Below are positions 6,633 through 13,373 of a stretch of DNA of 13,373 nucleotides, piece after piece; position 1 is the stretch's first letter, and each line of letters opens with the position of its first letter. The notes below the pieces were generated by a model. The model was given only the letters and a program-made list of their open reading frames with translations. It had not been told where the DNA came from and searched no databases. This DNA is from an uncultured Actinomycetes bacterium. Lineage in GTDB: Bacteria > Actinomycetota > Thermoleophilia > Gaiellales > F1-60-MAGs149. The position numbers and the translations under genes were made by a program. Where the stretch lies: positions 1-13,373 of the forward strand of contig CAJCBN010000160.1 of assembly GCA_903960645.1 (NCBI GenBank). Reading direction: 5' to 3'.

Positions 6633-6639
6633 CCGCGCG

Positions 6640-6644
6640 AAGGG
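6640..6644 (+). promoter_or_regulatory. Ribosome-binding site deciding the GTG start of the DNA glycosylase
   Basis: AAGGG with a six-base spacer before GTG at 6651. Together with the P-E-L-P-E N-terminus required by the family, it fixes this start over in-frame starts further upstream. Confidence 0.6.
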
Positions 6645-6650
6645 CTGGAC

Positions 6651-7415
6651 GTGCCAGAACTCCCCGAAGCCGAGAAGGCCCGCCGCATCCTCGAGCGCCT
6701 CTGCGTGGGCTTGAGGATTGCCGAGGTCGAGGACGCGGACACGTGGGTCTGCCGGCCGCATCAGCCGGGTGAGCTCGATCGCGCGCTGCGGGGCGAGGTG
6801 GTGACGGCGGCCTGCCGCCACGGCAAGTTCCTCTGGCTGGAGACGGATGGCGGGCACGAGCTCGGCCTGCACCTCGGCATGGGCGGCTCGATCCGCTCGG
6901 CGCCGGTGGCGGCGCCTCGCGGCTGGGACCGCATCGCGATCGTGTTCGAGGACGAGTCGCGCGTGGCGCTGCGTGACAAGCGACGGCTGTCGCGCGCGCA
7001 CCTTGGCGCCGGCATCGACCACCTCGGGCCCGACGCGCTGACGATTACCCCGCAGGCGTTCCGCAAGCGGGTCGGTACGGGGCGGGCACCGATCAAGGCG
7101 CGCCTGCTGGACCAGGCCGTGCTCGCCGGCGTCGGCAATCTGCTGGCCGACGAGGCGCTGTTCGACGCGCTGATCGAGCCGCGCCGGCCGGCCGGTTCGC
7201 TGGCCGTGGAGGAGCTGGACCAGCTGCGCTCGTCCTTGCGCCACGGCATGCGCGAGGCGCTCAAGGCGGACGGCGGCTCCGGCCGCGGGCGCTTCGCCCG
7301 CGCGCGCCGCGGCGGCCAATGCCCGCGCTGCGGCTGCGAGCTTGAGCGCGCGACGGTCGGCGGGCGCACCACCTACTGGTGTCCCGACGAGCAGCCCGCT
7401 GGCGCACCGCGGTGA
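6651..7415 (+). CDS. Fpg/Nei-family DNA glycosylase/AP lyase
   Basis: 254 residues. It removes oxidised bases from DNA and cuts the strand by beta,delta-elimination in base excision repair. After loss of the initiator, the N-terminus is P-E-L-P-E, with the catalytic proline (P2) and glutamate (E3). H-G-K-F-L-W carries the conserved lysine (K59), and H-L-G-M-G (74-78) includes the DNA-intercalating methionine region. The helix-two-turn-helix contains A-G-V-G-N (159-163). The C-terminal zinc-finger-like hairpin has C224, C227 and C244 with the usual spacing and the conserved arginine R239, but the fourth ligand position is E247 (C-P-D-E-Q instead of C-x-x-C-Q). This may weaken or remove zinc binding. 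The sequence does not tell whether the enzyme prefers 8-oxoguanine (Fpg) or oxidised pyrimidines (Nei). Its TGA overlaps the GTG of the photolyase gene. Confidence 0.92.
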   Translation: MPELPEAEKARRILERLCVGLRIAEVEDADTWVCRPHQPGELDRALRGEVVTAACRHGKFLWLETDGGHELGLHLGMGGSIRSAPVAAPRGWDRIAIVFEDESRVALRDKRRLSRAHLGAGIDHLGPDALTITPQAFRKRVGTGRAPIKARLLDQAVLAGVGNLLADEALFDALIEPRRPAGSLAVEELDQLRSSLRHGMREALKADGGSGRGRFARARRGGQCPRCGCELERATVGGRTTYWCPDEQPAGAPR

Positions 7416-8962
7416 CCCGGCTCGTCTGGATCCAAGGCACGCAGCTCACCCGCGACCACGGCGCGCTGGCCGCGGCGGACCGCACGACCGACCGCGTGGT
7501 GCTCGTCGAGTCCCTCCCCCACGCCCAGCGCGGGCGTCTGCACCGGCACAAGGTCGCGCTGGTCCTGACGGCGATGCGCCGCTTCGCCGAGGAGCTGCGC
7601 GAGGACGGGTGGCAGGTCGACGAGGTCCGCCTCGGCGAGCAGCGGGGCTTCGTCGACGCCATCGCCGACGCCGTGCGCGCGCACGGCGCTGACGAGGTCC
7701 TCGTGATGGCGCCGTGCGGCTGGCAGGCGCAGGCCGCGCTGCCCCGGGTCGAGGCGGCCGCGGGTGTGCCGCTGCGCGTCGTCGAGGACACCCAGTTCCT
7801 CTGCAGCCGCGCGGCGTTCTCCACGTGGGCCGGCGAGCGCAAGCGCCTGCGGATGCAGGAGTTCTACGCCTGGATGCGGCGCACCCACGACGTGCTGATG
7901 AATGGCGACCAGCCGGCCGGCGGCAGCTGGTCGTACGACACCGAAAACCGTGAGACGTTCGCCGCGTGGAAGCGCAGCGGCGAGCGCGACCGCCCCACGC
8001 CGCCGCCGGCCATCGATCGGAACGACCCGGTGCTGGTCGCCGTGCAGGCCGACATCGACCGCCTGCTGCCCGGGCTGCCCGGTCGTGCGGAGGACTTCTG
8101 GCTGCCGACGACGCGCGCCGAGAGCGAGGCCTGGCTGGCGGATTTCGTCGAGCACCGGCTCGCCGGGTTCGGCCCGTACGAGGACGTCAGCGATCCCGCC
8201 GATCCCTGGCTGCGGCACGCGACGATCTCGCCGCTGCTGAACCTCGGCCTGCTCGATCCGCTGGTGTGCATCCGCGCTGCCGAAGCGGCGTGGCGCGACG
8301 GGCGCGTGCCGCTCGCCTCGGCAGAGGGCTTCATCCGGCAGGTGCTCGGCTGGCGCGAGTACGTCAACGGCGTCTACTGGCGGGAGATGCCGAGCTACGC
8401 CGAGCGCAACGAGCTCGCCGCGCACGGACCGGTGCCACCGGCACTCAGCGGCGAGGCCCGGACCGAGCTAGCCTGCGTGCAGCACGTCGCCGACGTCGTC
8501 GAGCGCTACGCCTGGGCGCACCACATCGACCGGCTGATGATCGCCGGGAACCTGATGCTCCTGACCGGCACGGAGCCGCAGGCCGCCAACGCGTGGTTCC
8601 GCGAGCGCTTCGCCGACGGCTACGACTGGGTCATGCAGGCCAACGTCACCGGCATGGCCCTGCACGCCGACGGCGGGCTGATGGCCACGAAGCCGTACGC
8701 GGCCGGCGGCGCCTACCTCAAGCGGATGACGGGCCACTGCAGCGGCTGCCGCTTCGACCCGCGCCAGCGCACCGGCGACGACGCCTGCCCGTTCACCACG
8801 CTCTACTGGGACTTCACCGCCCGGCATCATGCGCGCCTCGTCGCCAACGCCCGCACCGCGCAGGCCGCGCGCGGCTGGGAGCGCTTCGATGCCGCAGAGC
8901 AGGCGGCGATCCGCGCCCGCGCCGCCACCGTCACCGCGGGTATCGCCTCCGGCACGCTCTGA
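7412..8962 (+). CDS. FeS-cluster photolyase/cryptochrome (PhrB-type, probable (6-4) photolyase)
   Basis: 516 residues from a GTG at 7412 that overlaps the glycosylase stop (GTGA). An ATG 11 codons upstream is possible, but R-L-V-W-I-Q-G-T-Q-L-T starting just after the GTG matches the usual N-terminus. Residues about 1-200 form the alpha/beta antenna domain and about 210-500 the helical FAD domain. Four cysteines at 355, 443, 446 and 459 (H-C-S-G-C near 442-446, D-A-C-P-F near 457-461) have exactly the spacing of the 4Fe-4S ligands of Agrobacterium PhrB, with an offset of five. W-A-H-H-I-D-R-L-M (368-376) and D-G-Y-D-W-V-M-Q-A-N-V-T-G-M (402-415) are family hallmarks around the flavin. It would repair UV photoproducts by light-driven electron transfer from FADH-. 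Adjacent glycosylase context supports repair rather than signalling. Confidence 0.93.
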   Translation: MTRLVWIQGTQLTRDHGALAAADRTTDRVVLVESLPHAQRGRLHRHKVALVLTAMRRFAEELREDGWQVDEVRLGEQRGFVDAIADAVRAHGADEVLVMAPCGWQAQAALPRVEAAAGVPLRVVEDTQFLCSRAAFSTWAGERKRLRMQEFYAWMRRTHDVLMNGDQPAGGSWSYDTENRETFAAWKRSGERDRPTPPPAIDRNDPVLVAVQADIDRLLPGLPGRAEDFWLPTTRAESEAWLADFVEHRLAGFGPYEDVSDPADPWLRHATISPLLNLGLLDPLVCIRAAEAAWRDGRVPLASAEGFIRQVLGWREYVNGVYWREMPSYAERNELAAHGPVPPALSGEARTELACVQHVADVVERYAWAHHIDRLMIAGNLMLLTGTEPQAANAWFRERFADGYDWVMQANVTGMALHADGGLMATKPYAAGGAYLKRMTGHCSGCRFDPRQRTGDDACPFTTLYWDFTARHHARLVANARTAQAARGWERFDAAEQAAIRARAATVTAGIASGTL

Positions 8963-8971
8963 GCGGCCGCG

Positions 8972-8977
8972 TATGCT
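8972..8977 (+). promoter_or_regulatory. Candidate -10 element of a leaderless promoter for the AlgH/YqgE gene
   Basis: TATGCT (TAnnnT) is followed by seven bases and then ATG at 8985, the spacing seen for leaderless actinobacterial transcripts. No clear -35 is seen. It overlaps an alternative in-frame ATG at 8973. It would give the last two protein genes a promoter of their own inside the operon. Confidence 0.35.
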
Positions 8978-8984
8978 GCTCCGC

Positions 8985-9533
8985 ATGGAGCACTCCCTGC
9001 AGGGCCGCTTGCTGATCGCCGTGCCGACGCTCGGCGATCCGAACTTCGCCGGCTCCGTCGTGCTGATCGCCGAGCACGACGAGCAGGGCGCGATGGGCCT
9101 CGTGCTGAACCACCCGCTCGACGTGACCGTCGCGGATGCCGTGCCGATCCTCAGCGGCTTCGTCGCCCACGATGAGCCGGTGCATCGGGGCGGCCCCGTG
9201 CAGCCGGAGGCCGTGCTCGCGCTCGGCGACTTCGTCGACGGCAACCGCTCGGCCGCGATTGCGTTCGGCAGCGTCGGCTTCCTCCCCGCCGACGCCGACG
9301 AGACGCTGGACCCGGCGACCGTCGTCCGGGCGCGGGTGTTCGCCGGCTACGCCGGGTGGGGTGCCGGCCAGCTCGAGAGCGAGCTGGAGGAGGAGGCGTG
9401 GGTCGTCATCCCCGCCCACAGCGACGATTGCTTCACGGAGCGCCCGGAGGAGCTGTGGCGGCAGGCGCTGCGCCGCCACGGTGGCCAGCTCGCGGTGTTC
9501 TCGCTCCAGCCGGACGATCCGTCGCTGAATTGA
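8985..9533 (+). CDS. AlgH/YqgE (UPF0301) family protein
   Basis: 182 residues, normal for the family, of unknown biochemical function (named after a regulator of alginate synthesis in Pseudomonas). The start at 8985 gives M-E-H-S-L-Q-G-R-L-L-I-A, lining up with the family N-terminus. ATG 8973 would add four residues. Signature blocks are L-G-D-P-N-F (16-21), S-V-V-L-I-A-E-H (24-31), G-A-M-G-L-V-L-N (35-42), R-G-G-P-V in the middle, and F-A-G-Y-A-G-W-G-A-G-Q-L-E-S-E-L near 118-133. It is soluble, without signal peptide or membrane segment. Only 22 bases separate it from the photolyase stop, and its own TGA overlaps the TTG start of the transporter gene, so it probably belongs to the repair operon. 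Confidence 0.92.
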   Translation: MEHSLQGRLLIAVPTLGDPNFAGSVVLIAEHDEQGAMGLVLNHPLDVTVADAVPILSGFVAHDEPVHRGGPVQPEAVLALGDFVDGNRSAAIAFGSVGFLPADADETLDPATVVRARVFAGYAGWGAGQLESELEEEAWVVIPAHSDDCFTERPEELWRQALRRHGGQLAVFSLQPDDPSLN

Positions 9534-10792
9534 GCGCCGCCGAGACCGCCGCACCGCGGATCCCGCGCCGCATCTCGCAGTGGACCCTGCGCCTCGCCGC
9601 CGGCCAGGCCGCGACCAGCGCCGCGATTCCGCTCAACGCGAGCGTCGGCGCGGTCGCCACGGCCGAGCTATCGCACCACGCGAGCATGGCCGGCACCAGC
9701 GTCGGCGTCGCAATGCTGGCGAGCGTCTCCGCCCTGTTCGTGGCCGGACGCGTCAGCGATCGCCACGGGCGCCTGCCGGTACTGACAGCCGGCCTCGCGC
9801 TGCTCACCCTCGGCGCGATCATCTGCGCGCTGGCGATCCTCACCTCGTCCTACATCCTGCTGGTGGCGGGCACGATCATCTTCGGCTTCGGGCAGGGCCC
9901 GGCGATGATGCACCGCGCCGCGGCGGCCGACCTCTACCCCACAGAGCAGCGCGCGCACGGCGTCGGCCTCGTCGTCTCGGCCGGCGCGATCGGCAGCATC
10001 ATCGGCCCCCTGCTCGGCTCGGGCCTCGTGCTGATCGCCGCCGCGTTGAGCATCAAGGAGGCGGCTGCGCCGTGGCTGCTCGTACCGATGACCGCCATCG
10101 TCGCGATCGTGCTGGTCCGTGGCATCGCGGTCGACCCACGCGACGTGGCGCGCAACCTCGACGCGTACTTCCCCGGCGCCGCAGCCGAGCCGGAGCACGG
10201 TCAGCCGCGCAGCCGCCGCGAGCTGCTGGCCCTGCGGCCCGCGCGCGCCGCGATCACGGCGGCCGCGCTGATCCAGGCGGCGATGGTCGGCGTGATGGGC
10301 GTCACCGCCGTCGTGCTGAACGACAACGGGATGGGGCCCGCGATCGTCGGGCTGTTCATCTCCGCGCACTTCCTCGGCATGTTCGGGCTGGCCGCACCGC
10401 TCGGTCGCCTGACCGACCGCTTCGGGCGGCGGCGGACGATCATCGCGGGCGTGCTCGTGACCGGCGTCGGCGCGACCGGCACGGCGCTGCTCGGCGACTC
10501 GTGGCTGATCCTCCCGTTCTTCTTCCTGCTCGGTCTCGGCTGGTGCGCCTCGTGGGTGGCGGGCACGACGATCCTGGCCGACATCACCACCCCGCAGGAG
10601 CGCGGCCGGCTGACGGCGTCGAACGACCAGATCGTCTCGCTCTGCGGCGCCGCCGCCGTCATCTCCGCCGGCTTCGTGCTCGACCGCTTCGGCTTCCCCG
10701 CCGTCGGCCTCGCGCTGACGGCCCTGCTGCTCGTGGCCCTGATCCCGATTGTGCGACTGCGCGAGCCGCACGTCGGCGTGTACGACGACTGA
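9530..10792 (+). CDS. Major facilitator superfamily transporter
   Basis: 420 residues with about twelve hydrophobic segments in two sets of six, separated by a loop at about 202-235. The N-terminal half has G-R-V-S-D-R-H-G-R-L-P (73-83) and the C-terminal half G-R-L-T-D-R-F-G-R-R-R (292-302), the motif A loops between segments 2-3 and 8-9. It probably exports or imports a small molecule by proton antiport or symport. The substrate cannot be read from the sequence, though drug-efflux-type members look similar. The start is taken as TTG at 9530, which overlaps the upstream TGA as TTGA. The reading frame extends further back, but that part lies inside the AlgH gene in another frame and is Arg/Ala/Gly-rich. 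A cytosolic N-tail of about 20 residues results. It ends 28 bases before the tRNA gene. Confidence 0.85.
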   Translation: MSAAETAAPRIPRRISQWTLRLAAGQAATSAAIPLNASVGAVATAELSHHASMAGTSVGVAMLASVSALFVAGRVSDRHGRLPVLTAGLALLTLGAIICALAILTSSYILLVAGTIIFGFGQGPAMMHRAAAADLYPTEQRAHGVGLVVSAGAIGSIIGPLLGSGLVLIAAALSIKEAAAPWLLVPMTAIVAIVLVRGIAVDPRDVARNLDAYFPGAAAEPEHGQPRSRRELLALRPARAAITAAALIQAAMVGVMGVTAVVLNDNGMGPAIVGLFISAHFLGMFGLAAPLGRLTDRFGRRRTIIAGVLVTGVGATGTALLGDSWLILPFFFLLGLGWCASWVAGTTILADITTPQERGRLTASNDQIVSLCGAAAVISAGFVLDRFGFPAVGLALTALLLVALIPIVRLREPHVGVYDD

Positions 10793-10808
10793 CGTGCCGC
10801 GCCCGTCG

Positions 10809-10814
10809 TAAACT
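10809..10814 (+). promoter_or_regulatory. Candidate -10 element for the tRNA gene
   Basis: TAAACT fits TAnnnT and ends six bases before the first base of the mature tRNA. Transcription could therefore start at or very near tRNA position 1. The only -35-like match (CTGACG, 10789-10794) is at 14 bases, too close to be convincing. Confidence 0.35.
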
Positions 10815-10820
10815 CCGGGC

Positions 10821-10891
10821 GGGCCGGTAGCTCGAAGGTCGAGCAGGAGACTTTTAATCTCTCGGTCAGGGTTCGATTCCCTGTCGGCCCA
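10821..10891 (+). tRNA. tRNA-Lys (anticodon TTT)
   Basis: A complete 71-base cloverleaf. The acceptor is GGGCCGG (10821-10827) with TCGGCCC (10884-10890, one G-U pair) and discriminator A. The D-arm is 10830-10844. The anticodon stem is GGAGA/TCTCT around loop CTTTTAA with anticodon TTT at 10853-10855. The variable loop is CGGT (four bases). The T-arm is CAGGG, TTCGATT, CCCTG. The 3' CCA is not encoded. The D-loop is GAAGGTC: it keeps G18-G19 but has G at position 14 and C at 21 where A is nearly universal. These two could pair and lengthen the D-stem to five. A15 and T48 could still make a Levitt pair. It is most likely a real lysine tRNA, possibly with unusual tertiary contacts. Confidence 0.9.
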
Positions 10892-10913
10892 TCAACCCGC
10901 GGCTGGGCTGGCG

Positions 10914-12803
10914 TCAGGCGAGCACGAGGACCTGGTCGCCCTCGCCAAAGGCGAAGCGCCGCGCCTTGGGCGGATTGAACAGCACGCCGCCGCCAGCGAG
11001 ACCACCCTCCACGGCGGCCGAGACGATGCGGACGCCGACGGCGACGTGGCCCCGCTCGCGCGCCACCGCCACGACGTCCCCGAAGCCCATCTCCGAGCCG
11101 GTCAGGCCGTAGCGCTCGGCGGGCACGAGCACGAGCTCGACCCCCTCGGCGGCGAAGAGGTCGGCGAAGACGCCGCGCAGCTGGTTGTTCTCCGACAGCT
11201 GCGCGAGCATGAGGCTGGTGAGCCGCTCACTGACGACAAAGTCGTCAGGGTTGGCGACGCGGGCGAGCTCGACGTCGCGGACGTCGAGCAGTTCCGTGAT
11301 CAGCCGCACGCTTGCGTTCGGCCCCTCCTGCTGCGTGGCCTGCCGAATCTGGAGCAGCGTGAGGAGCGCCCGTGCGTCGTCCATTGCCGTATCGCCGGTG
11401 CGGTAGCAGAGGATGATCACCTGGTCGTAGCGTTCGCGGTTGATCTGCGCCTCCAGCTGGGCCCCGTCGACGGTGTCCATCTCGATCACGTCGACGGCCG
11501 TGTTGCCGAAGGCCGGCAGCTCGACCGGCTCCGCGAGCTGGGTCGGGTCGACGAGCAGGCGGACGCGCGAGCCCGGCGAGACGTAGCGGTCCAGCTCGCC
11601 GAGGATGGTCGGCCCCAGGCCGTTCCAGCCGATCAGTAGCGTCTGCTCCTGCACCGGCACGATCGCCGGCTCCGAGGCGACGCCCGCGGTGGTGACGCGG
11701 GCCACGGGGCCGGACAGCCGCACCGTGTCGTCGTCGGCCGAGATCGCGATGACCTGGTCGCCCTCACCGAAGACCCGGTCGAGCGACGGGCTCAGGGTCA
11801 CGACGCCACCCGCGTCGCGCACGCCAATCACCGCGGAGTGCTCGTACGCCGTCAGCGCGTCGCCGAACGCGGCGCCCAGGAGCCCCGGCTCGTCCTGGAA
11901 GTAGATCTCGTCGCCGTCGAAGTCGAGCAGCTCCTGGAAGACCAGGCTCAGACCCGACTGTCGGCAGACCTGGGCCGTCACGCGCGCGATGACGTCGCTC
12001 GACACCACGATGCCCATCCGGCCCCGCGTGGCGCGGTCGATTGCGGTGGCCGACGTCTGGCCCTCGAACTCCGCGGTGACGCGCAGGCGCTCCAGGTCGG
12101 GATCGATCGACAGGAGCGCGAGCACCGTCTTGACGACGCCGGGGTCACCGGAGGCTTCGTCGAGCAGGACCAGGATCGACTTGGCGTGCTCCGGTCGGAC
12201 GAGGTCGAGATCAGCGGCGTCAGAGGTGCTGCCGGAGCGGCAGATGACGCGGGTGCGCCGCCCGTCGCCCGCCCGCGCCCGCACCTCGTCCTCCATGGCG
12301 ACCTTGTCGCGGTCGGCCAGAACTACGACGCACGGGTTGCGCTGGTTGGCGTTGGCGACCTCGAGCTCGGTGAGGATCTGGTGGAGCTTCGGCGACCAGC
12401 CGAGGATCAGCGTGTGGCCCTGCTCGACCACCAGCGTGCGCCCCTTGCGCAGCTCCTCGAGACGGCTCTCGATGCCGGACGAGATGATGCCGATCAGGAT
12501 CGACAGCACAAAAATGCCGGCGAGCGTCACAACCAGCGCGATCAGTCGCCACGTCCAGCCCGAGTCGCCGCCGAGCGCGCCCGCGTCGATCGCGCGCATC
12601 AGGTTGAGCCAGATACCCTCGATGAACCCGGTCCGCTCCTCGCCGCCCGTGCGGATGCCGAGCAGCCAGACCGCGATCCCCGCGATCAGCACCACGACGA
12701 CGGTAAGCGCGCCGAGCCACGCGATGACGCCGATCGTGCCGCGCGAGAGCGTGGCGTCGAAGCGATAGCGCAGGCGATCGCGGGGAGTGACCTGTCGGGC
12801 CAT
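10914..12803 (-). CDS. CASTOR/POLLUX-type ion channel with cytosolic RCK-like domains
   Basis: 629 residues. The bacterial relatives of plant CASTOR/POLLUX (DMI1) have the same layout. A short cytosolic start leads into a first membrane segment (about 22-50, G-V-I-A-W-L-G-A-L-T). A pore region at 60-83 holds I-D-A-G (72-75), comparable with the A-D-A-G filter of CASTOR. A second segment (84-108) is followed by a charged linker R-L-E-E-L-R-K-G-R (114-122). A Rossmann-type domain begins at H130 (T-L-I-L-G-W), and a second one, after about residue 383, begins with T-L-L-I-G-W-N-G-L-G. The RCK-like gating ring probably senses a cation or nucleotide. Plant members conduct calcium or potassium, and bacterial specificity is not settled. 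ATG at 12803 has AGGA five bases upstream, overlapping the stop of the preceding membrane-protein gene. It converges with the tRNA gene, 22 bases away. Confidence 0.88.
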   Translation of the reverse strand: MARQVTPRDRLRYRFDATLSRGTIGVIAWLGALTVVVVLIAGIAVWLLGIRTGGEERTGFIEGIWLNLMRAIDAGALGGDSGWTWRLIALVVTLAGIFVLSILIGIISSGIESRLEELRKGRTLVVEQGHTLILGWSPKLHQILTELEVANANQRNPCVVVLADRDKVAMEDEVRARAGDGRRTRVICRSGSTSDAADLDLVRPEHAKSILVLLDEASGDPGVVKTVLALLSIDPDLERLRVTAEFEGQTSATAIDRATRGRMGIVVSSDVIARVTAQVCRQSGLSLVFQELLDFDGDEIYFQDEPGLLGAAFGDALTAYEHSAVIGVRDAGGVVTLSPSLDRVFGEGDQVIAISADDDTVRLSGPVARVTTAGVASEPAIVPVQEQTLLIGWNGLGPTILGELDRYVSPGSRVRLLVDPTQLAEPVELPAFGNTAVDVIEMDTVDGAQLEAQINRERYDQVIILCYRTGDTAMDDARALLTLLQIRQATQQEGPNASVRLITELLDVRDVELARVANPDDFVVSERLTSLMLAQLSENNQLRGVFADLFAAEGVELVLVPAERYGLTGSEMGFGDVVAVARERGHVAVGVRIVSAAVEGGLAGGGVLFNPPKARRFAFGEGDQVLVLA

Positions 12804-12810
12804 CGCGGTC

Positions 12811-13373
12811 CTAAAAGAGCAGGCCGAACGAAACGCCAGCCGGATTGCCGAGCTGGAGCAGGCGGATGACCGAGAACACGAGGATCACCCCGCCGACGGC
12901 GCCGAGGCCGACCTTGATGCGCTGTTGGCGGACGAGGCTGGCGATGCCGAAGAGGAACAGGGCGAGGGCGATGATGATCGCGAGGATGTCAAAGTCGCTG
13001 CCGAGGGCATCCTTCTGCTCTGCCTTGTCGAACTGTGCCTGCGCCTCGGCGTCGATTGCCTCGGCGTCGTCATACATGGCCGTCGACCAGTTCGGGTTGT
13101 CCTCGGTAAACGGCGTGCCGTATCCGGAGGAATCGGGCTGCTCGGACCACCAGTCGACGGCGGCGGCGAGCTCCGCCGACATCAGCGAGTCGTGGATGTA
13201 CCCGGCCGTATCGTCGTCGCCGGCCTGCGCAGACTTCGCGAACTCGAGGAACAGCGCCTGATCGGCGAAGTCGGTCGCCGACGCGTCGTTAAAAGCCTGC
13301 GACGCGGCGTCCGACAGGCGAATGCCCTCGCTGTAGGCCGCTGTCATGGCCGAGCCGAGCTGAGCACTCTGGA
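12811..13373 (-). CDS. Membrane protein of unknown function, 5' end outside window
   Basis: The frame is open from the window edge to a TAG at 12811. ATG at 13347 could be a start, but eight more in-frame codons precede it without a stop, and the sequence reads as the middle of a helical domain, so the true start is probably outside. The visible part has an Ala- and Asp-rich helical region with many Gln, Ser and Trp (D-W-W-S near 65-68 counted from ATG 13347), consistent with an extracytosolic or cytosolic coiled segment, followed by two hydrophobic segments (about 119-138 and 145-165) and a short tail. Similar small membrane proteins with a helical domain ending in two membrane spans exist in many bacteria, with no known role. 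Seven bases separate it from the channel gene, suggesting an operon and perhaps a channel partner (inference). Confidence 0.7.
   Translation of the reverse strand, partial: QSAQLGSAMTAAYSEGIRLSDAASQAFNDASATDFADQALFLEFAKSAQAGDDDTAGYIHDSLMSAELAAAVDWWSEQPDSSGYGTPFTEDNPNWSTAMYDDAEAIDAEAQAQFDKAEQKDALGSDFDILAIIIALALFLFGIASLVRQQRIKVGLGAVGGVILVFSVIRLLQLGNPAGVSFGLLF

Noticed and set aside
6596..6742. 49-codon upstream extension of the amine-oxidase-fold gene
   Set aside because: It overlaps the divergent glycosylase gene, and the dinucleotide-binding motif would be displaced about 50 residues from its normal place near the N-terminus.
7379..7411. Upstream ATG for the photolyase
   Set aside because: It would add 11 basic residues overlapping the glycosylase end. 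The GTG at 7412 gives the expected N-terminus and a four-base overlap like the others in the window.
10781..10810. Hairpin TACGACG ... CGTCGTA at the end of the MFS gene as a terminator
   Set aside because: The loop is 16 bases, the stem only 7 and no U-run follows. It also overlaps the candidate tRNA promoter.

Overview
The window is very GC-rich, has short intergenic gaps, uses many GTG and TTG starts, and has several candidate promoters whose -10 element (TAnnnT) sits 6-7 bases before the first codon. This fits a high-GC actinobacterium. The gene set (CASTOR/POLLUX-like channel, FeS-type photolyase, MSOX-type oxidase) would suit the class Thermoleophilia, but that placement is inference.

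Layout. Positions 1-6595 are all read leftward. The first gene in that direction is an amine-oxidase-fold flavoprotein (6595-5360), which overlaps by GTGA with a monomeric sarcosine oxidase-type enzyme (5363-4218). A 435-bp gap (3783-4217) carries three copies of a palindrome built on GGGCCCGGGCCC. Next come a SirB1/transglutaminase-like protein (3782-3132), a 665-residue protein with an unrecognised N-terminal half and a glycine-cleavage T-protein C-terminal half (3088-1091), and a glutamate-racemase-like protein without either catalytic cysteine (1094-342, GTGA overlap). Last is an excisionase/MerR-like DNA-binding protein cut by the window edge (297-1), with its own promoter and an 11-bp inverted-repeat operator. 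From 6651 the genes run rightward in an overlapping series: Fpg/Nei DNA glycosylase, FeS-type photolyase, AlgH/YqgE-family protein, MFS transporter, then tRNA-Lys(TTT). Converging on these from the right are a CASTOR/POLLUX-type channel (12803-10914) and a membrane protein that runs off the window (13373-12811).

How they may work together. The sarcosine-oxidase-like enzyme and the T-protein-like enzyme are both suited to one-carbon units carried on amines (oxidation of N-methyl groups, transfer to tetrahydrofolate). The glycosylase and photolyase form a translationally coupled oxidative/UV damage repair pair. The channel and the membrane protein beside it are probably one transcription unit.

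Most notable are the palindrome family, the racemase-like pseudoenzyme coupled to the T-protein fusion, the fusion's unrecognised N-terminal half, the operator with leaderless promoter before the HTH gene, and a tRNA-Lys whose D-arm lacks A14 and A21. No CRISPR array, insertion sequence or rRNA is seen.
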